A stretch of DNA of 64,000 bases from a virus. A program made the position numbers and the translations under genes. The notes below the pieces were generated by a model. It had not been told where the DNA came from, ran no database searches, and saw only the letters and a list, made by a program, of their open reading frames with translations. Within the stretch, counting starts at the first letter, position 1; each line of letters starts with the position of its first letter. Below, in pieces: positions 17,101 to 25,781 of this stretch. Location of the stretch: positions 62,001 to 126,000 of IMG/VR virus record IMGVR_UViG_3300037475_000240. One strand, written 5' to 3'.

Positions 17101-17682
17101 TTATAATGCTAATTTTATTTTAGCTACTATATTATTAGCTTCAGACTTAAGATCAGTCAATGTCCCATTATTATGAATAATATAATCAAAATCTTTGTCT
17201 AAAATTTGATCTTGTGTTTCACTAAGATGATTAATAACAGGAGAATCATTTCTATATAATCTAATAAGCAAAAAATCTTTATTTTTAAGATAATCTAACT
17301 CATTTTTAAATCTTAAATCTGGAACAATAAATAAACATTTTCTTACATTATAAGAATCTATTTCTTTTAATTTTTGATCAAAAGCTTTAATCCAAATTTC
17401 ATTATCATATTCTCGGGCAGCAGATCCTATATCTATTAATAATTGTCTAACAGATAATGGCTGATTATTCTTAATGGCTCCCTCAATTAATTCTTTTCTA
17501 AAGGAAGATGAACCAAATAAATGTTTTTTAGGAATGTGCGGAAACATTATCTTTGCTATTTTTTTAATAGGGTCTGCGAAAGCTACCTGATAACTGCTAT
17601 CATAACTAATTTGTTTAATAAGCAATTTTGCTAAAGCATTTTTTCCAGAATTTGCTTTTCCGCATATAGCTATTTTAATCAT
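17101..17682 (-). CDS. Deoxynucleoside monophosphate kinase (T4 gp1-like)
   Basis: 193 aa. P-loop GKANSGKN at residues 8-15 and a downstream VPDLRFKNELDYL block, the pattern of phage dNMP kinases. It would phosphorylate dNMPs to dNDPs to feed phage DNA synthesis. It sits in an operon with the SbcC/SbcD-like genes. Confidence 0.8.
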   Translation of the reverse strand: MIKIAICGKANSGKNALAKLLIKQISYDSSYQVAFADPIKKIAKIMFPHIPKKHLFGSSSFRKELIEGAIKNNQPLSVRQLLIDIGSAAREYDNEIWIKAFDQKLKEIDSYNVRKCLFIVPDLRFKNELDYLKNKDFLLIRLYRNDSPVINHLSETQDQILDKDFDYIIHNNGTLTDLKSEANNIVAKIKLAL

Positions 17683-17691
17683 AAAAATTCC

Positions 17692-19926
17692 TTACCATGA
17701 TGAAACCACTCTTGCTCTTGATATCATATTTATATCTTGCTCAACTAAGATAGCATGTGAGAATTTATCTTTCAATCTATCGTTGTGAGTAATAACTAGA
17801 ATAGTATAGTCTTTTTGAAAAAACTTAACTATATCTGCAAAAGCATCAACACTTGCTTTATCTAAAGATTGATCTATCTCATCTAACATCAAAAACTTAA
17901 TATCTGTACCAATACTCTTTTGAAGTAAAAATGATAATCCTAATTTTAGACTAAAAGTAATAGCAATTTTTTGAGCACCAGAAAGTTGTTCATAATATCT
18001 TTCTTTGCCATTAATATGATAATTAATTTCTAAAGTATCAGCTAAGTCACCCGTTTTTTCAACCGTTTTTTCTACAAAGAAAGAAAGTTGAAGTCCAGGT
18101 TTTAATTGAGTTAATAAATTGTTAGCCTCTACTTGTAAATCATCTAATACGTTTTGAATTATTAGATTTGGTATTCCAGTAGTAGAGAATCCATGAATAA
18201 CATCTGGATACATGTTTACTTTAGCATCAAGCTTAATAAGTTCTTCTTTTATTTCTTTGATCTTTATTTTGTCTTTAATTTTTTGATCAATGTTATGTTG
18301 AATAACCGCTTTACTACTAGTTGCTTGAGTAAGATCTTTATTTAAAGAATTAACTTTAATGTTAAAAACATGTGATTCTTGTTTTAAAATTTCAATATTT
18401 TTCTTGACTGTTTCCGCTTCAATCATTGAAGAATTTTTTAAATCTTCTTCAGCTACTTCTAATTCACCAGTCTTGGCAAGTAAATCAGCTTTAAATTTAT
18501 CTAATAAATTAGAGTATTCTGAGTGTAAAGTTTTTTTATCTTGAATTTCTTTATTCTTTGAAGAAATATTTGTATTAATAGTCTCTAATTGTTTTTTGGA
18601 TAAACTTAAAGAGTTAATGGTTTGTTGAGATTTTTGAACATCATCATTAATATATTTAATTTCTTTTTTTGACGATTCAATTATTTTTTGACAATTGGCA
18701 AGCTCTAAATCAATTTGTCTTTTACATTCTTCTCGATGTTCTTCTGTAGAGACTTGACGACAATGTCTGCATACACTATCATCTGGTAAAGGAATTTTTA
18801 ATTCCTCATATTGATCTAATGTATTTTTAATTAAAACATTAAGATGAGTTAATCTTTCTTTTTTTGTAGAGATATCTTCATTAATAATATCAATTTGAGA
18901 ATAATCTATTTCAACTAATCTTTTTTGATTTTCTTTTAATAAATTAATTTGATCTAATATCTCTTTAGCTGTTCTAGAGGCATTTGCTTTTTTAGACGTA
19001 TATTCTTTTACAGATATTTCTAATTTCAATTTTTCATTTAAAATAGTTTGTTTTTTTGTAAGCAAACCAGAAAATTTACTCTCTAAATTAGAATGTGTAA
19101 CGGTTAATTCATTAATTTTAATATTTAAATCAGAGATATATGATTTAACTTTATTTAAATCATCAGTTTTATCCATTATTAATTTATCTAAAGTTACTAT
19201 TTGACTCTCAAACATTTTAATATCTTCTTTAGGATTACCTAAAGTATCTAATATTGTTTTTAATTTATCAATATCTTTTGATAAAAAATTAAATTTATCC
19301 TTTGCCATTTTTTCTAACTTAGAATAAATCATAATATTTAAAGCATCTTTAAGAATACTTTTTCTTTTTTCTGGTGTTGAGGTGGCGAGCCCCCCAAAAT
19401 CATTTTGAATAAAGTGAATCGTACTTCTAAACGATTTGTAGTTAATTTTAATTAACTTATCTAAATCTCTTTCAGTATCAGATGCTCTAGATCCAGATAA
19501 ATCTTTCCAGAATTTATTATCTTTGTTGATAATATTTGGTTTATAAATTTCTTCAGAATTATCAACTAAAGTATGATATGCTTCTTCTTCAGATCCTGAT
19601 TCTTTTGTTCTAATATAAAGAGAAAAATCTGTGCTTTTTTTGGTGCGCTTTCTAGAAATTCTATATTCATCATCACCAATAGTAAAATCAAGAACAACCA
19701 TACAAGAATCACATCCATCTCTAATTATTTTCTCTAAATTAACATCAGCTTGGTTAAATAAAACATATTCTAAAGCTTTAAAAATGGTGGTCTTACCAAC
19801 GCCATTTGAATAAAGATCATTATTATCTACTTTACCAACAATTAAAGCAGTACTGAATTTAGTAAAATCAATATAACTAACTTCATGGCACATGAAGTTT
19901 TCCAAATATAATCTAAGAGGTATCAC
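17692..19926 (-). CDS. sbcC: SbcC/Rad50-like ATPase (phage gp46 type)
   Basis: SMC-like partner of the SbcD/Mre11 nuclease; processes DNA ends for recombination-dependent replication. N-terminal Walker A (SNGVGKTT) near residue 40, long coiled-coil arms, a zinc hook CRHC near residue 385, then the ABC signature LSGAQK and Walker B FLMLDE near the end. At 744 aa it is shorter than E. coli SbcC and nearer phage/Rad50 lengths. Start is GTG, overlapping the sbcD stop as GTGA. Confidence 0.93.
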   Translation of the reverse strand: MIPLRLYLENFMCHEVSYIDFTKFSTALIVGKVDNNDLYSNGVGKTTIFKALEYVLFNQADVNLEKIIRDGCDSCMVVLDFTIGDDEYRISRKRTKKSTDFSLYIRTKESGSEEEAYHTLVDNSEEIYKPNIINKDNKFWKDLSGSRASDTERDLDKLIKINYKSFRSTIHFIQNDFGGLATSTPEKRKSILKDALNIMIYSKLEKMAKDKFNFLSKDIDKLKTILDTLGNPKEDIKMFESQIVTLDKLIMDKTDDLNKVKSYISDLNIKINELTVTHSNLESKFSGLLTKKQTILNEKLKLEISVKEYTSKKANASRTAKEILDQINLLKENQKRLVEIDYSQIDIINEDISTKKERLTHLNVLIKNTLDQYEELKIPLPDDSVCRHCRQVSTEEHREECKRQIDLELANCQKIIESSKKEIKYINDDVQKSQQTINSLSLSKKQLETINTNISSKNKEIQDKKTLHSEYSNLLDKFKADLLAKTGELEVAEEDLKNSSMIEAETVKKNIEILKQESHVFNIKVNSLNKDLTQATSSKAVIQHNIDQKIKDKIKIKEIKEELIKLDAKVNMYPDVIHGFSTTGIPNLIIQNVLDDLQVEANNLLTQLKPGLQLSFFVEKTVEKTGDLADTLEINYHINGKERYYEQLSGAQKIAITFSLKLGLSFLLQKSIGTDIKFLMLDEIDQSLDKASVDAFADIVKFFQKDYTILVITHNDRLKDKFSHAILVEQDINMISRARVVSSW

Positions 19927-21125
19927 TTTTCGTTTTCCTCTTTATATTCTTTATAAATTTCCATAGCCAATTCTATGTAATCTGATCGCTTACTATCTTC
20001 TATATAATTTTCAGCATATGCTTTAATAGCTGAAGTTACATCCATCTTAGTATCAATTTTATTATTAATGTTTCTTTTAACTAAAGAAATCTTTTTAGAT
20101 TCTGAGATGGATGAAATATTAAATACGCCCAACTCTAATAAATATTTTTCAATCAAAGATTTATTAACGGAATCAAGCTCTGGAGCAGCCAAAGAAAGTT
20201 CTAACTTAATTATAGATTTATTAAGATCTTCTTTTTTACCCTTAATCTCATCAATAACATATTGAGTTGGATTTTTAGTATCTTTAGGAATTGTTATAGA
20301 ATATTTTTTTAAAGTACGTGTTGGTAAATCAATTAAAACAAAGTCATCTGACTCTGAATCACAATCAAAAATAACTATACTCTTTGTATGATCTGTTTCA
20401 CCAAAATTAGAAATATCCATACTTCCAACATGAGCAATATAAGGTTTCTTTTTTTTCATCACTTGTGGTTTATGGACATGCCCCATCCAAACATAATCAT
20501 AGCCTTCAAACATATCTGTTGGACAAAATAGCTCATTAGTAATATCATCAATTTCATCGCCGACTGGAATTGATCCTTCTATAGCTAAGTGTCCAACTAT
20601 AACTTTTTTATAAGTTATTGGTATACCTGCCAACTCATATACTAAAGAATCCTTTAATAAAACCATTGCTTCTGCATTTGAGGTAGTCCCAAAAGATTTT
20701 CTATCTCTAAACGGCATTAAAGTGAAAGCTGTTGTTCCAATAAAAACAGTATTAATATTTTTATGAACAGTTACGTTTGGTAGATCTACTTCTCCAATGA
20801 TATCTAGACAAGATGTAAATACTGATCCACTACGTAACATATCATGATTGCCTAAAATAATATGCACATTAACACTATTAGTTTCACATTTCTTTAACCA
20901 AGAAATAAAAACTGCAATAAGTGTAGGATGTGGTTTAGGATCTTCAAATATATCGCCAGTAATAATGATATCATCAATATCACGATCAATAGCTTGATCT
21001 AAAGTCCAATCAAGTAAATTTATTTGATCAACAATTCTACTATTTAAATTTGCACCAATACTTGTTTTTCCGATTGAAATCGATTTTCCAAGATGTACAT
21101 CGCCTAAAATTATAACTTGTAGCAT
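19923..21125 (-). CDS. sbcD: SbcD/Mre11-like nuclease (phage gp47 type)
   Basis: Metallophosphoesterase-type nuclease. All motifs are present: GDVHLG at residue 8 onward, GDIFED, GNHD, a central HL and GHVHKP. 400 aa including a C-terminal capping domain. Four-base overlap with the SbcC-like gene and 16-base overlap with the primase-type zinc finger gene upstream. Confidence 0.93.
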   Translation of the reverse strand: MLQVIILGDVHLGKSISIGKTSIGANLNSRIVDQINLLDWTLDQAIDRDIDDIIITGDIFEDPKPHPTLIAVFISWLKKCETNSVNVHIILGNHDMLRSGSVFTSCLDIIGEVDLPNVTVHKNINTVFIGTTAFTLMPFRDRKSFGTTSNAEAMVLLKDSLVYELAGIPITYKKVIVGHLAIEGSIPVGDEIDDITNELFCPTDMFEGYDYVWMGHVHKPQVMKKKKPYIAHVGSMDISNFGETDHTKSIVIFDCDSESDDFVLIDLPTRTLKKYSITIPKDTKNPTQYVIDEIKGKKEDLNKSIIKLELSLAAPELDSVNKSLIEKYLLELGVFNISSISESKKISLVKRNINNKIDTKMDVTSAIKAYAENYIEDSKRSDYIELAMEIYKEYKEENEK

Positions 21126-21742
21126 GGTGAATAAGAATCTATTATGTAAATAAATTTACCAATAGTTGACTTTAATCTTTCATTATTAGTTAACTTGTGT
21201 TTATGGTTCATCTGATCATATAACGAGCAAATATGTTCGATAAATACTTCCGATTTTTCGTCAAAATGAGATTGACGAAAAATTCTCACAGCACTAGAAA
21301 ATTTTATCATTAATTCAAGTGTTTCTCCAACATCTTGAATATCTAAAAAATTAGAATCATCAAATGATGATTCGAAAAGTGATAATATTTTATGGGCAGC
21401 ATCTACTTTAGATGTTCCTTCTAATTTACAAACAAAATCTGTTGTCTTACTACCTGCAGTACAACCATAGCAATAAAAACTATTTGTTTCTGGAAAAATC
21501 TGAAATGATGGAGTTTTTTCCCGCCCACCTTTATGACTTTTAAATGGACAAATTATTTTAGTAACGCCTGAAGTTAATTTAGGATTATAATATTTAATAA
21601 CTCGATAAATTGAAACGCTATTAGCTTGAGCTATTAATCTTTGATAATAGTCTTGTCCTGTAAAAGCGCCTGCAAGATCTCCATCCTCCCAAGATGTCTT
21701 GCCTTCACTATCGGATCTTCTGGAGTTTGATAATTCGCACAT
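21110..21742 (-). CDS. DnaG-type CHC2 zinc finger protein without primase catalytic domain
   Basis: The core reads ICPF-x-SHKGGREKTPSF then FYCYGC, the Cys/His/Cys/Cys zinc-binding domain that lets DnaG primases choose start sites. No TOPRIM catalytic domain follows; the remaining 100 residues are helical. The protein may act with a separate catalytic primase elsewhere. The start is uncertain: the only ATG (21742) makes the first 37 codons overlap another likely gene in a different frame, and no later ATG/GTG/TTG precedes the conserved part. Confidence 0.7.
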   Translation of the reverse strand: MCELSNSRRSDSEGKTSWEDGDLAGAFTGQDYYQRLIAQANSVSIYRVIKYYNPKLTSGVTKIICPFKSHKGGREKTPSFQIFPETNSFYCYGCTAGSKTTDFVCKLEGTSKVDAAHKILSLFESSFDDSNFLDIQDVGETLELMIKFSSAVRIFRQSHFDEKSEVFIEHICSLYDQMNHKHKLTNNERLKSTIGKFIYIIDSYSPCYKL

Positions 21743-21812
21743 GATTGTGAATATTTACTAAAAATTTCCTTTTCTTCGGCAAAAAGATTTAACAATACTT
21801 GTTTGGTTATCA
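21633..21812 (-). CDS. Small 59-aa protein overlapping the CHC2 gene
   Basis: Frame open from the ATG at 21812 to a TAA at 21633-21635. Its composition looks coding: hydrophobic/charged helix periodicity, then a TPEDPIVKARHLGRMEILQALL helix split here by position around residues 30-51. It shares about 110 bases with the N-terminal extension of the CHC2 protein in another frame, so at least one annotated N-terminus is probably wrong. Confidence 0.5.
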
Positions 21813-21819
21813 TAACAAC

Positions 21820-22323
21820 TTATTCATTAGTTTTAATACCGTCAAGAGGCAACAATTCTTTTACAATAGATTTTAAATTATTATTTTCTAACTTTTTCTC
21901 CAATAAAGAGATTTTATATTCTAAATCATTAATTTTATTATTTTGAGATAAAGAAACTTTTAACAATAAAGTTATCCACCCTAAAGATCCCATTCCCTCT
22001 TGTTCAGCAGGATCATTATTAATATCTATAGCTAACTGTACCATAGAGGTAATAATTTCTTGTTCCATTTCACGAACAAATAAACTTTTATTTTGTTTTA
22101 AAGTTTTATCTTGAAGTAATCCAATATATTTTTTAGATAGCTCCGCACCATCAGCTCTATATCCAGATAATTTATCTTGGGTTTTTTTAACTCTATTGTC
22201 TAAATCTTTCTGAGTAGGTTTTTTAGGCATATCATCAAAAATAGATTTTTGAGAACTTGCTTTTTTTAAACCCGATTTTTTAGGAGGTAAAACTTCTTCT
22301 TGTGATTCTTCGTCAAATGGCAT
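21820..22323 (-). CDS. Hypothetical protein with C-terminal coiled coil
   Basis: 167 aa. Polar Lys/Pro/Ser-rich N-terminal third, probably disordered; central helix; heptad-like leucines in the last 45 residues (NDLEYKISLLEKKLE). Might be a scaffold or adaptor. Family not recognised. Confidence 0.7.
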   Translation of the reverse strand: MPFDEESQEEVLPPKKSGLKKASSQKSIFDDMPKKPTQKDLDNRVKKTQDKLSGYRADGAELSKKYIGLLQDKTLKQNKSLFVREMEQEIITSMVQLAIDINNDPAEQEGMGSLGWITLLLKVSLSQNNKINDLEYKISLLEKKLENNNLKSIVKELLPLDGIKTNE

Positions 22324-22331
22324 ATTAATCC

Positions 22332-22616
22332 TTAACCAATTGGTTGTTCAGTATAAGAAATAGCAAGAAATCTTCCTGCATTTTCTACTTTATAAGAAGA
22401 TCCTAAAGCATTTTCAAGAGCAGGTAAAATAGAAGACACTGTATATGTAACATATAATTTACTTGGCTCGATTGATGTTGGAACACAATATTGATTAACT
22501 AATTGATTTGGTAAGGTAAACATATTAATTTGTTTATCCTTAATTTCTTCCCAAATTTTCTCAGCATTTGTCTTTGCTTTACTTTCGCCTTTAACTTTAT
22601 TTTCTTTATTTTCCAT
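22332..22616 (-). CDS. Hypothetical protein
   Basis: 94 aa from the ATG at 22616, preceded by GGAGAG; the frame stays open to 22664, inside the next gene. Charged N-terminus, then a small alpha/beta domain. No family recognised. Confidence 0.65.
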   Translation of the reverse strand: MENKENKVKGESKAKTNAEKIWEEIKDKQINMFTLPNQLVNQYCVPTSIEPSKLYVTYTVSSILPALENALGSSYKVENAGRFLAISYTEQPIG

Positions 22617-22641
22617 AATCTCTCCAAAAAAAATGATAGTA

Positions 22642-22950
22642 TCAAGATTTACATATATCAACAAACGCCGCTTTAATTACTGAAGTTAATATTAATCCTT
22701 CTAAACGCTTAATTTCTTTGCCATTATTTAAAATAATGATAGTTGGAATAGAACTAATTCCAAATCTTTTAATAAATGGTTTAAATCCATCAACATCTAC
22801 AGCAAAAAAATCTATATCTTTATATTTTTGTTCCATTTTAGAAACCATATTAACCATCTTTTTATGATATGGCATCCATGATGCATAAAAATATAATGTT
22901 TGAAGTTTTGGTTTTAAAATCAATCCTTCTTCTGAAGATAAGAATAACAT
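22642..22950 (-). CDS. Thioredoxin-fold protein lacking the redox cysteines
   Basis: 102 aa with thioredoxin order: a strand ending FYASW, the active-site position, then FAVDVDGF, and the cis-proline loop ISSIPTIIIL followed by NNGKEIKRLEG. Where WCGPCK would stand the sequence is W-M-P-Y-H-K (residues 25-30), so both catalytic cysteines are gone. It probably works as a binding module rather than a reductase, as T7 uses host thioredoxin for polymerase processivity; that comparison is speculative. Confidence 0.7.
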   Translation of the reverse strand: MLFLSSEEGLILKPKLQTLYFYASWMPYHKKMVNMVSKMEQKYKDIDFFAVDVDGFKPFIKRFGISSIPTIIILNNGKEIKRLEGLILTSVIKAAFVDICKS

Positions 22951-23192
22951 TAATTATCCGTATTTTTTTTAGTAATGGTTCCCAAAGTTTCCAATAATTT
23001 ATCTAAGTCTCCAGGTACCTGAGCCTTTTGCAAAATAGCTTTCAATATATTATTGGAAACTTCTTTAATTTCAACAGAAAATTCTTCGTTAGTAAAGTAT
23101 CCCTTACGAACTAAAATATTTTGCATAGATTGCAATCTTAAAATTGCATCAGCAACCAAAACATCACTTGTTGTTTCTTTTTTATCAGACAT
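22950..23192 (-). CDS. Hypothetical small helical protein
   Basis: 80 aa, charged and helical. Its stop overlaps the next start as TAATG and it begins directly after peptide deformylase, so it is part of the same operon. Family not recognised. Confidence 0.65.
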   Translation of the reverse strand: MSDKKETTSDVLVADAILRLQSMQNILVRKGYFTNEEFSVEIKEVSNNILKAILQKAQVPGDLDKLLETLGTITKKNTDN

Positions 23193-23729
23193 TTAACCTC
23201 GGCAACATTTTTTGTATTTTTTACCAGATCCACAATAACACGGATCATTAGGTCCGATTTTTGATTTATTAATAATAGATTCTGGTTTTTGTAAAATATG
23301 ATCTATAAATAATATTGAGTTTAAGTGATCTATCTCATGTTGACAAACTACACCTAATAATCCGGTAATTATAAGTCTTTCAGATTTAATGAAATTATTA
23401 GTAATATGAACTTCATTAAATCTAGTTGTATCCTCTACTCTTCCAGGAAAAGATAAACATCCTTCTTGCCTAAACATAAGCGGATCAAATCCAGCATCAA
23501 TGATAGGATTAACCAAATTAATATTTAAATCACTAACATTGCCTAATCTAACAATAGCAATTTTTTTAGCAACCCCGATTTGGGGTGCAGCTAAACCAAT
23601 ACCACCTTTACCTAATCTATTGGCATTAGCAAGTTCACTCTCCAAAAGAGCAACTAATTCACCAACTTCTCCTGGTAAAACCTCTTCACATTTTACACGA
23701 AGAGCCTCTTCATTATTTATGATAATCAT
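23193..23729 (-). CDS. def: Peptide deformylase fused to a SEC-C zinc motif
   Basis: Removes the formyl group from nascent proteins at the ribosome exit. The three family motifs are intact: GIGLAAPQIG at residues 43-52, EGCLSFP with metal ligand Cys91, and HEIDHLN with His131, Glu132 and His135. After the catalytic domain comes PNDPCYCGSGKKYKKCC (Cys164, 166, 175, 176), the zinc-binding tail seen at the end of SecA. Phage deformylases usually lack this. It could bind the ribosome or nascent-chain machinery. Confidence 0.95.
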   Translation of the reverse strand: MIIINNEEALRVKCEEVLPGEVGELVALLESELANANRLGKGGIGLAAPQIGVAKKIAIVRLGNVSDLNINLVNPIIDAGFDPLMFRQEGCLSFPGRVEDTTRFNEVHITNNFIKSERLIITGLLGVVCQHEIDHLNSILFIDHILQKPESIINKSKIGPNDPCYCGSGKKYKKCCRG

Positions 23730-23756
23730 ATAAATTCTATATATCAGGCGTTAATT

Positions 23757-23963
23757 TTATCGCTTACACGACCCGCAACCACCAAATTTATGTTTTGTTG
23801 TTACTGAATTTTGAATTTTCTTTAAACATGCAGAACATTGCTTTGCCGTAGCTGAACAAGTATCACAAATTACACAAATAGTATTTGTAACGGATGACTG
23901 GCATCTCATGCAAACTTTGTTGGTATATTGATACGATAACTTAGTACAACCTTGACAAAACAT
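23757..23963 (-). CDS. Small cysteine-rich zinc-binding protein
   Basis: 68 aa with twelve Cys, mostly as CxxC pairs (CQGC, CMRC, CVIC/CDTC, CSAC, CGSC), enough for two or three zinc sites. Resembles stacked zinc ribbons. Function unknown; may bind RNA, DNA or RNA polymerase. Confidence 0.65.
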   Translation of the reverse strand: MFCQGCTKLSYQYTNKVCMRCQSSVTNTICVICDTCSATAKQCSACLKKIQNSVTTKHKFGGCGSCKR

Positions 23964-24009
23964 ATTAAACTCTTATTAATATTATAATATTAATAAAGAT
24001 GGAGGTTAC

Positions 24010-24159
24010 ATGTTTCCGTTTTATCCATTTATTTACGAAAAATATAAAAAAGAAGAATTTCAACAAATCCCACTTTATATAGAGGATTATTTTCCTTTAG
24101 AAGAGATTAAAAAAGAAAATATTGAAGAGGAAACTATAATCATAATAGATTTACTATAA
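24010..24159 (+). CDS. Small 49-aa protein on the plus strand
   Basis: ATG at 24010 with GGAGG at 24001-24005, a strong ribosome-binding site on the strand opposite to the surrounding genes. Encodes an aromatic/Pro N-terminus (MFPFYPFIYEKY) and an acidic, Ile-rich C-terminus. The TAA is immediately next to the stop of the convergent gene at 24160. Not similar to anything I recognise. Confidence 0.55.
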   Translation: MFPFYPFIYEKYKKEEFQQIPLYIEDYFPLEEIKKENIEEETIIIIDLL

Positions 24160-24387
24160 TTATTTTTTTATAGAATCAAGAATTTCTTTAGCTTCATTAA
24201 ACAATTTTTCTGGATTTAAAAAATAAGATTCTACAATTTGACGTGCTTGACGATAATCATCAGCTGGGTCAGATTTATCAAGACATGCTTTGCAAATTTT
24301 AAAGTTATTAGACAAAGCTATGCTTTCTAATTCATCAACGTTAAACTCAGAGGCACATACTATGCAATTACAGCTTACTTGTTTCAT
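24160..24387 (-). CDS. Small zinc-finger protein
   Basis: 75 aa. CNCIVC at residues 6-11 and CKAC near residue 33 form a plausible four-Cys site, followed by an acidic helix. Convergent with the plus-strand ORF. The 130 bases upstream (24388-24519) show no gene. Function unknown. Confidence 0.65.
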   Translation of the reverse strand: MKQVSCNCIVCASEFNVDELESIALSNNFKICKACLDKSDPADDYRQARQIVESYFLNPEKLFNEAKEILDSIKK

Positions 24388-24519
24388 GGTCAGTCCTATA
24401 TATCAGAGAGACTATTTATTATTCGTAAATATTGAATGATATTCAGGATAATAATAAATATGACCATTTTATATATTTCTATTAAAATAGGTAAATTTGT
24501 TTATTATTAAACACTTAAC

Positions 24520-25032
24520 TCAATTTGTTCCCAAAAAATCGTCCCAACCATCGTGCCAATATTCTTGCGGATCAGCAACATAAAGTGCAGAAGAAAAAGA
24601 TGGATGTGTTGCTTTTTTCAATAAAACCATATTTGCTTGTTCTGGAGTTCTATCTGCTTTTGTGTTATTGCATATTTGGCAACAAACTACACAGTTTGTA
24701 AAAGATGTAATTCCACCTTGTGCTCTTGGAAGAACATGGTCAACCGTTACTTGTGATGCAGTTAATTTACGAGCACAATATTGACAAGTTGAACGATCTC
24801 TTTTAACCAAAGCTTTTCTGCTAAAATTAGAGTTAAAGTAATGTCTTTTGACTGGATTCTTTAATCTTATAATCGCTGGATGCATTATCTTCTCTTTTCC
24901 CCAAGCAATACTGTCTTCCCAACTAGAAACGACTTCAACTTTATCTTTAAATAAAAGTTTAAATACTTTTCTTTCTGGAATAAAAGAGATAACTTCATAG
25001 CCTGCGCTTAATAATAACGTTTTTTTAGACAT
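24520..25032 (-). CDS. HNH endonuclease
   Basis: 170 aa. CQYCARKL, then VDHVLPRAQGG and the second pair CQICNNTKADRTPEQA: a complete zinc-stabilised HNH site of the McrA/5-methylcytosine-nuclease-like type often found as single genes in phages. It lies next to the MT-A70 methyltransferase, so a restriction-modification-like pair is conceivable, but it may equally be a homing nuclease. Confidence 0.85.
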   Translation of the reverse strand: MSKKTLLLSAGYEVISFIPERKVFKLLFKDKVEVVSSWEDSIAWGKEKIMHPAIIRLKNPVKRHYFNSNFSRKALVKRDRSTCQYCARKLTASQVTVDHVLPRAQGGITSFTNCVVCCQICNNTKADRTPEQANMVLLKKATHPSFSSALYVADPQEYWHDGWDDFLGTN

Positions 25033-25077
25033 AATATTTTAATAATTCCTTTAAATTAAAGGTCAAGTGGATCTAAT

Positions 25078-25749
25078 TTATAATAATTTAGCGAGAGAAA
25101 CGGTAATATCTTCACCATTACAGACTTCATTTCCTATACAAGTCCAACCACTAAGCTCACGGCGAGCAAAGATTTCTAATTTTTCAACGTCTGGAAACAT
25201 GATTTCCAAAGAATTTTGAAGATGGTCAGGCTTTTTAGAATGTTTTAAATTCTGATCTAATGATACAGAGCGTTGTGACTTATTTTTTAAAAGCTTATAT
25301 ATTTTGTTATTGCTAACGCCTATTAAACATATTTCATGAGTTTGTCGAAACAATCTTCCCATGCCAAATGCTAAGGTTTCATTTAATGAAAAACCTTTAA
25401 ATATATTTTTAATATCTAATTTTTCTTTTTTTAAATCTTTAATAAGAGATTTTAACAAAGAAATAAGTGGCTGTTTTTTAGTTTTAACCCAGATATAAGT
25501 TTGTTTATGTTTAAATCCCCATGCCTTCATAACATCTAAACCTTCTTGTAATAAAGAAGAAGGAACCCATAAAGCCAAAATGGCGCCATCAGGAGACGTT
25601 ATTTCTTTAACTTTTAAATCTTTAATTTGATTAACAGTCATAGTATTGTAATTAGCCAATGCACCACGTGCTACATCTGACATTTTAAGTGTATCAGAAA
25701 ATGACCAAGCAGGATCTGCAACAATAACTTGAAATTTCTTTTTACTCAT
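25078..25749 (-). CDS. MT-A70-family adenine methyltransferase
   Basis: 223 aa. ADPAWSF near residue 11 (canonical DPPW), then YNTMTVNQIKDL, LALWVP, AWGFKHKQTYIWVK and a C-terminal SLEIMFP-x-KLEIFAR block, in family order. Likely N6-adenine methylation of phage DNA, giving protection from host restriction. The Pro-to-Ala change in the catalytic tetrapeptide may lower or alter activity. Confidence 0.85.
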   Translation of the reverse strand: MSKKKFQVIVADPAWSFSDTLKMSDVARGALANYNTMTVNQIKDLKVKEITSPDGAILALWVPSSLLQEGLDVMKAWGFKHKQTYIWVKTKKQPLISLLKSLIKDLKKEKLDIKNIFKGFSLNETLAFGMGRLFRQTHEICLIGVSNNKIYKLLKNKSQRSVSLDQNLKHSKKPDHLQNSLEIMFPDVEKLEIFARRELSGWTCIGNEVCNGEDITVSLAKLL

Positions 25750-25781
25750 GATCTAATTTATATCAGATCGTCTTAAAGAAT

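Noticed and set aside
24154-24173. CTATAA/TTATAG hairpin between convergent genes as a terminator
   Set aside because: Only six A/T-rich pairs with the T-run in the loop; too weak to call.
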